Of a stretch of DNA of 64,000 nucleotides, positions 1-8,330 are shown one piece after another; position 1 is the stretch's first letter; each line of letters opens with the position of its first letter. The notes below the pieces were generated by a model. That model was not told where the DNA came from and searched no databases. It worked only from the letters and a program-made list of their open reading frames with translations. The stretch is from contig JAZOVB010000172.1 of assembly GCA_045658425.1 (NCBI GenBank), positions 1 to 64,000 of the forward strand, read 5' to 3'. The position numbers and the translations under genes were made by a program. This DNA comes from SIG450 sp045658425. Its GTDB lineage: Bacteria > Bacillota > Clostridia > UMGS1840 > HGM11507.

Positions 1-7
1 TATGCGC

Positions 8-106
8 GCATAATATTCCCTACGTTGGCATTATCCAAATCAGGTTACGGGTCGAAGCTTACCTTCCTCTCAGCCGAGTAAAAAACTCTTTTGGCTCCCC
101 TTGTTC
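8..106 (-). promoter_or_regulatory. TPP riboswitch (THI element)
   Basis: Read on the minus strand, this leader carries the hallmark blocks of the thiamine pyrophosphate aptamer in order: GGGGAGCC, CTGAGAGG, GACCC, ACCTGATTTGGATAATGCC and GTAGGGAA. The TPP aptamer normally represses transcription or translation of thiamine synthesis or uptake genes when TPP is plentiful. The regulated gene must lie beyond the left edge of the window, so its identity is unknown. The outer stem limits are approximate. Confidence 0.95.
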
Positions 107-112
107 AAAAAT

Positions 113-141
113 ATTATAATACACATATATAAATTTGTCAA
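113..141 (-). promoter_or_regulatory. SigmaA promoter of the TPP riboswitch RNA
   Basis: On the minus strand a perfect TTGACA is followed after 17 nt by a perfect TATAAT. Transcription would start about 7 nt downstream, almost exactly at the 5' end of the TPP aptamer, so this promoter should drive the riboswitch-controlled thiamine gene off the left edge. Confidence 0.9.
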
Positions 142-144
142 GAT

Positions 145-564
145 TTATTTAATCTCATAACCGCCTTTAACCATTACAATTACATCGGTAATTGCCTTAA
201 AACCTCTTCCGTCATCTCTTGGAATAATCAACAAATGGTTAGCGGGAACAGATGCTCCGTCAACCAAGTCACCGGCAAATGTGACATCTGAAAGTCCACC
301 AAGTTCAGAAGCTATTACTTCAGCAGTTCCTCCTCTTAAAATAATTTCACTTCCGGCAGCTCCAATCATTTTTTTATTTTTAGGAACAGTAACTACTGCA
401 AACGAAGTACTAACCTTATCTGCATCTATGTAGTCTTTAACTTCCTTCATAAATACATTTTTAAGATAGCTTTCTGTTATTAACGGATCCTCTGTACCCA
501 AAGCAACAATAAAACTTGCGGAAATTATCGCTAAAGCAAGTACCAATAAAACTGTTTTTTTCAT
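145..564 (-). CDS. Exported protein of unknown function
   Basis: A 139-residue protein with a cleavable-looking signal peptide (MKK then about 18 hydrophobic residues, cleavage probably near ALG-TED). The mature part is small and mixed alpha/beta, starting with TEDPLITESYL. I see no catalytic motif and no lipobox. The start was chosen because AAGGAGG lies 6 nt upstream; a longer frame beginning 24 nt earlier would overlap the mazF stop and has no such site. It follows mazF closely on the same strand and may be cotranscribed. My impression is that short exported proteins with a similar GTED-PL-SYL start occur in other Clostridia, but I cannot name a family. Function unknown. Confidence 0.75.
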   Translation of the reverse strand: MKKTVLLVLALAIISASFIVALGTEDPLITESYLKNVFMKEVKDYIDADKVSTSFAVVTVPKNKKMIGAAGSEIILRGGTAEVIASELGGLSDVTFAGDLVDGASVPANHLLIIPRDDGRGFKAITDVIVMVKGGYEIK

Positions 565-574
565 TTTTTCCTCC

Positions 575-925
575 TTAATCAAGACCAAAGCTTATGCTTA
601 ATGCATCTCCGACCTTGTACATATAGTCATCATTCAAATGACCAATACGTTCTCTTAACCTTTTCTTATCGATGGTTCTTACCTGTTCAGTCAATATTAC
701 AGAATCCTTTGGAAGACCAAAAGTTTCTGCATCAAGTTCAATATGAGTAGGCAATTTTGCTTTATTCAGTTTACTGGTTATTGCCGCTGCAATAACAGTT
801 GGACTGAATTTATTTCCCACATCATTCTGAACAATTACAACAGGTCTCACTCCGCCCTGCTCCGAACCGATAACAGGACTTAAATCAGCATAGTAAATAT
901 CGCCTCGTTTGATTTGCAAAATCAT
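575..925 (-). CDS. mazF: MazF/EndoA-type mRNA interferase toxin
   Basis: A 116-residue PemK/MazF-fold endoribonuclease, the usual length for Bacillus EndoA homologues. The N-terminus RGDIYYADLSPVIGSEQGG, then RPVVIVQND, and TSK near residue 51 match the toxin family, whose Arg and Thr/Ser residues cleave single-stranded mRNA at short recognition sites. Its ATG overlaps the upstream antitoxin stop by 4 nt (ATGA), so translation is probably coupled. In Bacillus the same pair lies just downstream of alr, as here, so this is a chromosomal stress module and not a plasmid addiction remnant. Cleavage specificity cannot be read from the sequence. Confidence 0.95.
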   Translation of the reverse strand: MILQIKRGDIYYADLSPVIGSEQGGVRPVVIVQNDVGNKFSPTVIAAAITSKLNKAKLPTHIELDAETFGLPKDSVILTEQVRTIDKKRLRERIGHLNDDYMYKVGDALSISFGLD

Positions 926-1173
926 TCACACTCCGTCAAATACTGCTCTGTTATTCCAAGTGCAGCTTCATCTGCCTCCAAACACATCTTTGCAAACCCC
1001 AAATTAATTTTACTCATACTCTTATAACCCGATTCAAGTTTTTTAAGCTCATAAGACATTTTAATCTTTTTTTCAATAGCTCTTAAAGCAACCATTTTAA
1101 TATTTATATTTAAATTTATTGCTTCATTATAAATTTGTTCGGGTATATTAATTATAAATTCTTTTGATTTCAC
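922..1173 (-). CDS. mazE: MazE/EndoAI-type antitoxin
   Basis: An 83-residue protein with an N-terminal strand and helix typical of ribbon-helix-helix DNA-binding antitoxins, and a C-terminal half (GYKSMSKINLGFAKMCLEAD) that resembles the toxin-wrapping tail of Bacillus EndoAI. It should neutralise the adjacent MazF and autorepress the pair. The start is GTG with GGGAGG 8 nt upstream. It has its own promoter in the gap after alr. The identity rests on tail similarity and gene order; the N-terminal half is divergent. Confidence 0.85.
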   Translation of the reverse strand: MKSKEFIINIPEQIYNEAINLNINIKMVALRAIEKKIKMSYELKKLESGYKSMSKINLGFAKMCLEADEAALGITEQYLTECE

Positions 1174-1223
1174 GGTTATATCCTCCCATAACTAATTCTT
1201 GGGGACAGAAACTCCATGAAATC

Positions 1224-1252
1224 ATTATAACCTTTTTTATGCCATTGGTCAA
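1224..1252 (-). promoter_or_regulatory. SigmaA promoter of mazE-mazF
   Basis: TTGACC, 17-nt spacer, TATAAT on the minus strand, in the short gap between the alr stop and the mazE start. This makes the toxin-antitoxin pair transcribable independently of the upstream alr operon. Confidence 0.85.
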
Positions 1253-1262
1253 ATCACAAATT

Positions 1263-2405
1263 TTACCTGTAAATTCTTTCTACCCTCTTTGAAATTCCAC
1301 ACAAAACCTCATAACTGATAGTACCTATCGCATCAGCCATATCAGTTGCAGTAATAGTTGCACCCCCGTCATTTCCAATCAATGTAACTACATCGCCTTT
1401 TTTCACTTCGGATATATCGGATAAGTCAATCATCAACTGATCCATACATACCCTGCCTATAATCGGAGCTTTTTGTCCGTTTACCAAACAATAAAATTTA
1501 TTAGACAACAGCCTGGAATAGCCATCCGCATAGCCAACACTTACCACTCCGACACGGGTTCCTGATTTTACCAAATAGGATCTTCCGTAACTTACTGTTA
1601 CATCTTCATTAACTGTTCTTATATGAGATAATCTCGCCTTCCAGCTTAGCGGAGGTAAAATACCCGGCATTATTTTTTCAAGATGTTTTTCAGGATAACA
1701 TCCATACATAATAATTCCGCATCTTACCATATCAAGATACTTATCCTTTTCAGTAATTACAGCACCACTGTTACAAGTATGTCTGTTAGGTATATTTATA
1801 TTTTTCTTTTGCAATAACTCTATAACATTATTAAATCTGTCAAACTGTTGATTACAATACCCATTATCCATATTATCAGAATCAGCATAATGAGTAAAAA
1901 TTCCATCAATTATAATATTTGAAAGTTTGGAAATCCGTTCAATCTTATCGACAGTCTCATAAGGATTTAAAGTTGAAAAACCTAAACGAGTCATACCCGT
2001 ATCCAACTTAATATGAATCTTAATTTTGTGATTTTTCCCGGCAAGAAGTTCATTGCGCATATTAAGCTCTAATGCCGTTTCTTCATCATAAACAGTAGGA
2101 ATGAGATCATATTCTATGATTTCATCAAACTCAGTTACATCCACATACGAAAGAATAAGTATAGGAATTTTGATACCTGCCTTTCTTAATGCAATACCCT
2201 CTTGTACACAAGCAACTGCCAAAAAGTCAATTTTTTCCTCCAGGCATACCTTTGCCAACGGGTAAGCACCGTGACCATAACCATCAGCTTTTATCACGGC
2301 AAGTATTTTTACATTCGGACCTATGTGTTTTTTTATTATACTGAGATTTTGACGAAATACATCAAGGTCTATCTCAACCCAAGTTCTGGCTTTGTTTCCA
2401 CACAT
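1263..2405 (-). CDS. alr: Alanine racemase
   Basis: A cytoplasmic PLP enzyme interconverting L- and D-alanine for peptidoglycan, full length at 380 residues. The PLP lysine is in AVIKADGYGHGAY (Lys39), on an N-terminal TIM barrel. The second catalytic base is the Tyr of VSVGYADGYSR near residue 292 in the C-terminal beta domain, and RVCMDQLM follows as in other Alr proteins. AGGGAAG precedes the ATG. It is the last gene of a tight same-strand run rluB/rsuA-tex-nnr-alr and precedes mazEF. In spore formers alanine racemase can also modulate L-alanine germination, but nothing here shows a spore-specific role. Confidence 0.97.
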   Translation of the reverse strand: MCGNKARTWVEIDLDVFRQNLSIIKKHIGPNVKILAVIKADGYGHGAYPLAKVCLEEKIDFLAVACVQEGIALRKAGIKIPILILSYVDVTEFDEIIEYDLIPTVYDEETALELNMRNELLAGKNHKIKIHIKLDTGMTRLGFSTLNPYETVDKIERISKLSNIIIDGIFTHYADSDNMDNGYCNQQFDRFNNVIELLQKKNINIPNRHTCNSGAVITEKDKYLDMVRCGIIMYGCYPEKHLEKIMPGILPPLSWKARLSHIRTVNEDVTVSYGRSYLVKSGTRVGVVSVGYADGYSRLLSNKFYCLVNGQKAPIIGRVCMDQLMIDLSDISEVKKGDVVTLIGNDGGATITATDMADAIGTISYEVLCGISKRVERIYR

Positions 2406-2446
2406 TTAATTACTTCCCTTATTATATTTTACATTTTTTCCATGTT

Positions 2447-3934
2447 TTATAACAACTGTGCATCAATTATTTTTTTAAAAGCGCCCGGAATATTTTCTAC
2501 AATATCACTGGCAGTAACACCATATTCAGTTTTTACATAAGAAGCTAAGTCTCCTGCCAAACCATGAATGAATGCACCGACAGATGCAGCATCATAATTA
2601 TTCATACCTTGCGAAAGAAGTCCGGCTATAATTCCTGAAAGAACATCTCCTGAGCCTGCCGTTGCCATTCCGGAATTTCCGGTAGAATTAATACGAAGCT
2701 CTCCCGAAGATGCGCCGGTCAATGTTGCAGCACCTTTAAGTAAAAGTGCACAGTTATATTCTTTTGCATACTTAACAGTTAAAAACATCCTGTTGGCTTC
2801 AATTTCTTCTGTACTCATTTTAATGAGTTTGGAGAATTCTCCCGTGTGAGGAGTCAGTACTGCAGAACATTTTTTATTTTTTAACAGCTCATCATTAAAA
2901 GAAAAATATCCGATACTTCCTGCATCAAACACTACAGTCTTTTTAAATTTACGAGCTATCTGCTTTATTATATGCTTTTTCTTTATATCTTGAGAATATC
3001 CCATTCCAACTGCAATAGAATCAAGCTTGTCCACATATTGTAAAAATTGACTTTCTTTAACAATTATAGCTTCCGTAAGTTTAACAGAAACTACATCGAA
3101 TATTTCATCGGGAACAAAAACATATACCAAACCTGCCCCGCTTTTCAAAGCAGCTCTTGCAGCAAGACACACAGACCCCGCCATCCCTGCACTTCCGCCT
3201 ACAATACCAACTTTACCAAAATTTCCTTTATGACTGTTTTGTTTTCGTTTTGGTAATAAAGTTTTTGCAATTTCGTAATCAACAAGATGATTTTTAAACT
3301 GTAAACACGATACACATTCTTCCGGAATACCAATATCAATTATTTTCTTTATACCTACATATTCTATACCGGGATATACATTAAGTCCAACCTTATCAAG
3401 CTGCAGAGTATAAGTATAATCTGCTCTAACTACACTCCCCTGTACTTTACCTGTATCTGCATTAAGTCCACTTGGAACATCAACGGATACTTTAATATTT
3501 TTTAGTGAATTAATTATATCGATAGCTTCCTTTATACTGTCTCTCGGAGCACCTGTTACCGATATACCAAGCAAAGCATCCACAACAACAGCATCCTCAT
3601 CTACCGGTGCTTTAATATCCTTGACAGAAATACCTTTTTCCTTAGCAGAATTAAAAGCATCAAGAGCAATTCCTTTTAACTGGTTCTCATCACAAGCAAG
3701 ATATATGTCAACATTTTTCCCTGCTTCTTTCAGATATCTCGAAAGTACGAATCCATCACCGCCGTTATTTCCTTTTCCGCAAAATACAGCATAAGATGAA
3801 GACTCAAAATCTTTTATAAGTTCATTAAAAATTCCTCGTCCTGCATTATCCATAAGAGCGCTAAGCGGAATTTCAAATTGAGTTTCTGCAAGATTATCAA
3901 GTTGCTTAATATGTGATGATAAAGCCAAAAACAT
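2447..3934 (-). CDS. nnr: Bifunctional NAD(P)HX epimerase/dehydratase
   Basis: A 495-residue fusion that repairs hydrated NAD(P)H. The N-terminal YjeF epimerase half (about 1-210) has FCGKGNNGGDGFVLSRYL and the DALLG motif. The C-terminal ribokinase-like ADP-dependent dehydratase half (about 225-490) has KGNFGKVGIVGGSAGMAGS, VLTPHTGEFSKL and the catalytic TAGSGDVLSGIIAGLL. Length is usual for the fused enzyme. AAGGAG stands upstream of the ATG. It lies between a small membrane protein and alr in an apparent operon. Confidence 0.96.
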   Translation of the reverse strand: MFLALSSHIKQLDNLAETQFEIPLSALMDNAGRGIFNELIKDFESSSYAVFCGKGNNGGDGFVLSRYLKEAGKNVDIYLACDENQLKGIALDAFNSAKEKGISVKDIKAPVDEDAVVVDALLGISVTGAPRDSIKEAIDIINSLKNIKVSVDVPSGLNADTGKVQGSVVRADYTYTLQLDKVGLNVYPGIEYVGIKKIIDIGIPEECVSCLQFKNHLVDYEIAKTLLPKRKQNSHKGNFGKVGIVGGSAGMAGSVCLAARAALKSGAGLVYVFVPDEIFDVVSVKLTEAIIVKESQFLQYVDKLDSIAVGMGYSQDIKKKHIIKQIARKFKKTVVFDAGSIGYFSFNDELLKNKKCSAVLTPHTGEFSKLIKMSTEEIEANRMFLTVKYAKEYNCALLLKGAATLTGASSGELRINSTGNSGMATAGSGDVLSGIIAGLLSQGMNNYDAASVGAFIHGLAGDLASYVKTEYGVTASDIVENIPGAFKKIIDAQLL

Positions 3935-3948
3935 ATAAAATCAACTCC

Positions 3949-4470
3949 TTATATTTTTACAACACGGGGATTATATAATTTAAAAGATTCAAGCATTCTT
4001 TGGGTAGGATTGAATATAAGAAGCATTCTACCGCCCTGCTTGTTATCAAAAACTGCATAATATGCCACATCATTTTTGGCACCTGAACTTGCATCCAGAA
4101 AGACCTTAATATTCCCTTTTTTGATTTCTTCAATCACCGGTTTTTCTGCAATTCCGAACTCTTCAAATTTCTTAACTGAAACCGTCAACAATCTCTTTCT
4201 TGTCTTTTTTGCAATAATTCTGTCTACATCCAACTCATCATTAGTTACAATATACTCATATTCGACACATAGTTTTTGAGATAGCCACCATGCGCCATAG
4301 AAAAACAATGCCCATATCAACACAATAAACTGCATAACCACAGGATTTCTTACTGCAACAAAGAAAGATAAGAAAGAAAGTATGGCTGCAAATAAAAACA
4401 ATCCGATTACAAGTATAATTTTAGAAAAAGTGTACTTTTGTTTAACTAAAAATTCGAGATAAGTATCCAT
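3949..4470 (-). CDS. Membrane protein, DUF6106-like
   Basis: A 173-residue protein with two N-terminal membrane helices (about 17-39 and 45-66) followed by a soluble cytoplasmic domain. I believe it matches a small conserved clostridial family known only by domain number, but that assignment is from memory. The ATG overlaps the tex stop by one base (TAATG) with GGAGGG just upstream, so it is coupled to tex. The soluble half contains YEYIVTNDELDVDRI, reminiscent of PH-like or YdbS-type membrane-anchored domains. Function unknown. Confidence 0.75.
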   Translation of the reverse strand: MDTYLEFLVKQKYTFSKIILVIGLFLFAAILSFLSFFVAVRNPVVMQFIVLIWALFFYGAWWLSQKLCVEYEYIVTNDELDVDRIIAKKTRKRLLTVSVKKFEEFGIAEKPVIEEIKKGNIKVFLDASSGAKNDVAYYAVFDNKQGGRMLLIFNPTQRMLESFKLYNPRVVKI

Positions 4471-6620
4471 TATTTTCCCTCCAGTTTCATGGTAAGAGAT
4501 ATTCTTCCTTTATTTACATCAACATCCAATACTTTGACTTTAACTATATCACCAACAGCTAAGACCTCCGATGGATGCTTGATATATCTGTCACAAATTT
4601 GTGAAATATGCACCAATCCGTCCTGGTGTACCCCCAGGTCAACAAAAGCACCAAAATCAATAACATTTCTGACTGTTCCCGTTAAAATCATATCCGGCTT
4701 TAAATCCTTTATATCAAGAAGATCTGAGCGAAGTTCCGGTTTAGGAGCCGAATCACGAATATCTCTTCCGGGTTTTTTAAGTTCGTTTATAATATCATTC
4801 AAAGTGGGAATGCCTATTTCAAGTTCTTCGGCAATTTTAGTTTTGGAATACTGTTCAATTCTTTTATCTATATCAGATAAATTTCCAATATCGTCATCAC
4901 TGTATCCAAGCAGACTAAGAAGCTTATGAGCCGCGTCATAGCTTTCAGGATGAACAGAGGTGTTATCAAGAATATTTTTACCTCCTGCAATACGAAGAAA
5001 TCCTGCACATTGCAAAAATGCTTTTTCGCCAAGCTTAGGAACTTTTAACAGCTCTTTTCTTGTTTTGAACTCACCGTTTTCTTCTCTGTACGCCAATATA
5101 TTTTTAGCAACAGTTCCATTTATACCGGACACAAATGACAGCAAAGACGGAGATGCAGTATTCACATCAACTCCAACCGAGTTAACGCAGTTTTCAACAA
5201 CCCCCTTTAATGCCTCAGAAAGCCTTTTCTGATTCATATCATGCTGATATTGCCCTACACCGATTGCTTTAGGGTCAATTTTAACAAGTTCTGCCAATGG
5301 GTCTTGAATTCTTCTTGCGATAGAAACTGCACTTCTTAGCGCTACATCAAAATCAGGAAATTCTTCCGCACCAAGTTTTGATGCAGAATACACTGATGCA
5401 CCGGCTTCTGAAACTACAATATAATATATATCCTTATCCACATCTTTGATAAGTTCCGCAACAAATATTTCAGACTCCTTAGATGCAGTGCCGTTTCCAA
5501 TAGAAATTAAATCAACATCATATTTCTTTATAAGTGAAATAAGTTTAGCTTTAGCTTCATCCACTCTGTTTTGAGGCGGTGTAGGATAAACCACACAGGT
5601 ATCAAGCACTTTACCTGTTTTATCAATAACCGCTATCTTACACCCGGTACGGTATGCAGGGTCAAGACCCAATACAGTTTTTCCTTTAAAGGGAGCCTGA
5701 AGTAAAAGATTTTTAAGATTAACAGCAAAAACTTTGATTGCATCCTCCTGGGCTTTTTCAGTAAGATAATTTCTCATTTCTCTTTCAACAGATGGGAAAA
5801 TCAATCGTTTATACGCATCGTCACAAGCTTCCTTAATACTCATATAACCGATACTGTTTGTATTTACAATAATTTCATCATAAATCATACCAAGGGCATT
5901 TTCATCGGGAATTGTTATTTTTACATTAAGCACACCTTCATTTTCGCCTCTGTCCATTGCCAATATACGATGATTTGCTACCCTTAAAACAGGTTCTTTA
6001 TAATCATAATACATTTCATATACTGATTTCTCATCTTTAGAATTTTTACTTTCGATTATACCCTGCTTTAAAATAAGACTTCTTAATTTTTTCCTGATTT
6101 CAGCATTGTCAGAAATATTTTCTGCAATAATATGTAAAGCTCCCTCTAATGCATCTTCGGGAGTATTAACCTCTTTATCCAGCGACACAAATTCACTGCA
6201 TATATCAAGAAGATTTCCTTCAAAGATATTTTGCAGGAATATTTTAACCGCAAGAGGTTCAAGTCCTTTTTCTTTAGCTATGGTAGCCTTTGTTCTTTTT
6301 TTAGGTTTGTATGGTCTGTAAATATCTTCAACCTCGGTAAGAGTTTTTGCATTATTAATAGCCGTAACAAGCTTGTCAGTTAATTTTTCTTGCTCGTCAA
6401 TAAGACGAATAACCTCTTCTTTTCTTTGGGTAAGATTTCTTAAGTATGTTAGTCTGTCAAATAATTCTCTTAACAACTGATCATCAAGGGACCCGGTTTT
6501 TTCCTTTCTGTATCGTGCAATAAAAGGAATGGTACATCCTTCATCAATAAGCGCAACAGTATTTTCCACCTGCCACAAATTAATTTTAAATTCTTCTGCC
6601 AAAACATTAGTAATATTCAT
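4470..6620 (-). CDS. tex: Tex-family RNA-binding transcriptional accessory protein
   Basis: A 716-residue protein, full length for Tex. The order is an N-terminal helical Tex domain (DDQLLRELFDRLTYLRNLTQ, YRPYKPKKRTKATIAKEKG), a YqgF/RNase H-like domain (GLDPAYRTGCKIAVID near 325), tandem helix-hairpin-helix motifs (about 480-560) and a C-terminal S1 RNA-binding domain (GLVHISQICDRYIKHPSEV, about 640-712). Tex binds nucleic acid and affects transcription; its exact role is unsettled. It sits between an RsuA-type pseudouridine synthase and the DUF6106 gene, all within a few bases of each other. Confidence 0.96.
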   Translation of the reverse strand: MNITNVLAEEFKINLWQVENTVALIDEGCTIPFIARYRKEKTGSLDDQLLRELFDRLTYLRNLTQRKEEVIRLIDEQEKLTDKLVTAINNAKTLTEVEDIYRPYKPKKRTKATIAKEKGLEPLAVKIFLQNIFEGNLLDICSEFVSLDKEVNTPEDALEGALHIIAENISDNAEIRKKLRSLILKQGIIESKNSKDEKSVYEMYYDYKEPVLRVANHRILAMDRGENEGVLNVKITIPDENALGMIYDEIIVNTNSIGYMSIKEACDDAYKRLIFPSVEREMRNYLTEKAQEDAIKVFAVNLKNLLLQAPFKGKTVLGLDPAYRTGCKIAVIDKTGKVLDTCVVYPTPPQNRVDEAKAKLISLIKKYDVDLISIGNGTASKESEIFVAELIKDVDKDIYYIVVSEAGASVYSASKLGAEEFPDFDVALRSAVSIARRIQDPLAELVKIDPKAIGVGQYQHDMNQKRLSEALKGVVENCVNSVGVDVNTASPSLLSFVSGINGTVAKNILAYREENGEFKTRKELLKVPKLGEKAFLQCAGFLRIAGGKNILDNTSVHPESYDAAHKLLSLLGYSDDDIGNLSDIDKRIEQYSKTKIAEELEIGIPTLNDIINELKKPGRDIRDSAPKPELRSDLLDIKDLKPDMILTGTVRNVIDFGAFVDLGVHQDGLVHISQICDRYIKHPSEVLAVGDIVKVKVLDVDVNKGRISLTMKLEGK

Positions 6621-6621
6621 T

Positions 6622-7332
6622 TTATATATTCCTTCCTTTTATTAATTCAATTTCATTTTCATTAAGCTCTCGATATTCACCGAGTAAAAGTTTCTCATCA
6701 AGTTCAAGGTTACCTATTATTACACGCTTAAGATAAATAACTTTATTCCCTACCGCTTCAAACATTCGTTTCACCTGATGAAATTTACCTTCGTATAAAT
6801 CCATATAACAAGTATCTTTGGAAAGCGGAATCACTCTTGCTTCTTTTGTAACATAACCATCATCAAGAGTCACGCCTTTTTCCAATTTTTCAACAGATAG
6901 CGAATCGAGAGGATTTTTTAAGTGTACAAGATACCTTTTTCTTACATGGCACTTTGGTCCGGTTATAAAATGATTAAGATCCCCGTCATCAGTCAGAAAA
7001 ACAAAACCCTCAGTATCAATATCAAGTCTTCCTGCCGGAGAAACCCGTTTTTTTATAAGCGGGTCATCTATCAAATCCAACACCGTTTTATTATAATTAT
7101 CTTCGGTTGCAGTTACATACCCTTGAGGCTTATTTAACATAATATATAAATATTTTTTAAAAGTTACAATTTCATCAAAAAATAATATTTTATCTTTGAT
7201 TTCATCAACCTTAAAAGCAGGGTCTTTAACAGTAACACCATTTACTGTTACGCCACCTTTTTTTATTATTTTAACAAGCTCACTCCGTGAACCTTTTCCC
7301 ATATTGGACAGTAATTTATCAAGTCTTATCAT
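6622..7332 (-). CDS. RsuA/RluB-type 16S or 23S rRNA pseudouridine synthase
   Basis: A 236-residue enzyme with an N-terminal S4 RNA-binding domain (RLDKLLSNMGKGSRSELV) and the catalytic motif AGRLDIDTEG, with the nucleophilic Asp at residue 104. KFHQVKRMFEAVGNKVIYLKR is the usual C-terminal core. The length fits RsuA (16S position 516) better than longer RluB-type proteins, but the target uridine cannot be proven. AAAGGA lies before the ATG. It is the first gene of the run to tex, DUF6106, nnr and alr, behind a strong promoter. Confidence 0.9.
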   Translation of the reverse strand: MIRLDKLLSNMGKGSRSELVKIIKKGGVTVNGVTVKDPAFKVDEIKDKILFFDEIVTFKKYLYIMLNKPQGYVTATEDNYNKTVLDLIDDPLIKKRVSPAGRLDIDTEGFVFLTDDGDLNHFITGPKCHVRKRYLVHLKNPLDSLSVEKLEKGVTLDDGYVTKEARVIPLSKDTCYMDLYEGKFHQVKRMFEAVGNKVIYLKRVIIGNLELDEKLLLGEYRELNENEIELIKGRNI

Positions 7333-7364
7333 TTTTAAATCCTTTATATATTTTTTTCATTATA

Positions 7365-7393
7365 AATATATCATTTTTTTGTATTTGTGTCAA
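7365..7393 (-). promoter_or_regulatory. SigmaA promoter of the rsuA-tex-nnr-alr run
   Basis: TTGACA, 17-nt spacer, TATATT on the minus strand, about 30 nt upstream of the pseudouridine synthase start and just after the clpP terminator. Confidence 0.85.
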
Positions 7394-7395
7394 AT

Positions 7396-7424
7396 AAAAA
7401 AGAGTGCAAAAAACACTCTTTTTT
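7396..7424 (-). terminator. Rho-independent terminator after clpP
   Basis: An 11-bp stem (AAAAAAGAGTG paired with CACTCTTTTTT) with a 7-nt loop begins within 10 nt of the clpP stop. On the minus strand the 3' arm runs into a T tract. Confidence 0.9.
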
Positions 7425-7430
7425 TAAAAT

Positions 7431-8003
7431 TTAAATTATTTTATCAATAAGTCCGTATTCTAACGCTTCTTCCGGAAACATCCAGTTATCACGATCAGTA
7501 TCCTGAACAATTTGTTCAATGGTTTTACCGCTGTTTTTAGCTAAAATATTGTTTAATCTATCTTTTATCCTCATTATATTTCTGGCGGTTATTTCCATAT
7601 CGGTTGCTTGACCGCCAAGTCCACCCAAAGGCTGATGAATCATAATCTGACTGTTAGCCAATGACATTCTTTTCCCCTTTGTACCCGAAGACAGTAAAAA
7701 AGCTCCCATACTTGCAGCCATTCCCACACATATAGTAGACACATCGCATTTTAATCGTCTCATTGTATCATATATTCCAAATCCGGCGCTTACAGACCCA
7801 CCGGGGGAATTTATGTAAAGATAAATATCTTTATCAGGATCAACCGACTCTAGATATAGCATTTGTGCAATAATACTACATGCAAGGTCATCATTAACCT
7901 CACTGAACATAAGAATAATTCGGTCTTTTAAAAGTCTTGATGCTAAATCATAGCCTCTTTCCATACCGTTTTCTTTTTCAAAAAAATTAGGCATTAAAAT
8001 CAT
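7431..8003 (-). CDS. clpP: ClpP-type ATP-dependent protease proteolytic subunit (divergent)
   Basis: A 190-residue serine peptidase with the ClpP triad: Ser98 in GMAASMGAF, His123 in MIHQPLGG, and Asp172 in DRDNWM. YINSPGGSVSAGFGIYDTM is canonical. The N-terminal half departs from housekeeping ClpP: LMFSEVNDDLACSIIAQML replaces the usual IIFLGGPVDD-type stretch. Neither tig nor clpX is adjacent; the gene ends an apparent operon with a RyR-domain protein 14 bp upstream. This suggests a second ClpP paralogue, as in some Clostridia with two ClpPs, but the rest of the genome would be needed. AAGGAGAG precedes the ATG. Confidence 0.93.
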   Translation of the reverse strand: MILMPNFFEKENGMERGYDLASRLLKDRIILMFSEVNDDLACSIIAQMLYLESVDPDKDIYLYINSPGGSVSAGFGIYDTMRRLKCDVSTICVGMAASMGAFLLSSGTKGKRMSLANSQIMIHQPLGGLGGQATDMEITARNIMRIKDRLNNILAKNSGKTIEQIVQDTDRDNWMFPEEALEYGLIDKII

Positions 8004-8017
8004 TTTACTCTCTCCTT

Positions 8018-8308
8018 CTATTCTTCAGTATTTTTTATGATTTTATAATTCAATTTTACAATTAACTTTAATGTTTCCAAGGCTGTATTTCTGTCGAATT
8101 CTTTTTCCTCCTCAGAAAGCTGATCATATTCAACAAGACAAGGATGTTCCTTTTTTTCATCATTTCTTACCTTACCGTATTTCCAGCCCTGCTTAAGACG
8201 GGTCTCTGCCCACACGGCATGGGTATTTTCAGCAAGTAACTCACTGAGCTTTAAAATTTCATCATCAAGTTCAATTTTTTTTGTGTCAATTGGTCGTGGT
8301 TTATACAT
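8018..8308 (-). CDS. Stand-alone RyR-domain protein
   Basis: A 96-residue protein consisting almost wholly of one RyR domain, the repeat first described in ryanodine receptors and also found alone in bacteria and phages. Matching signs are the N-terminal YKPRPIDTKKIEL, then LAENTHAVWAETRLKQGW, RNDEKKEHPCLVEYDQL, and EEKEFDRNTALETLK. No membrane segment or catalytic residue is seen. GGAGGTG precedes the ATG. It lies 22 bp after a MATE exporter and 14 bp before clpP. The molecular role of bacterial RyR domains is not established; a binding or adaptor role is inference. Confidence 0.88.
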   Translation of the reverse strand: MYKPRPIDTKKIELDDEILKLSELLAENTHAVWAETRLKQGWKYGKVRNDEKKEHPCLVEYDQLSEEEKEFDRNTALETLKLIVKLNYKIIKNTEE

Positions 8309-8330
8309 TTAAACACCTCCGGATTATATA

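Noticed and set aside
575..1173. mazEF as evidence of a plasmid or mobile region
   Set aside because: The pair sits next to alr as in Bacillus chromosomes, with no mobile-element signs nearby.
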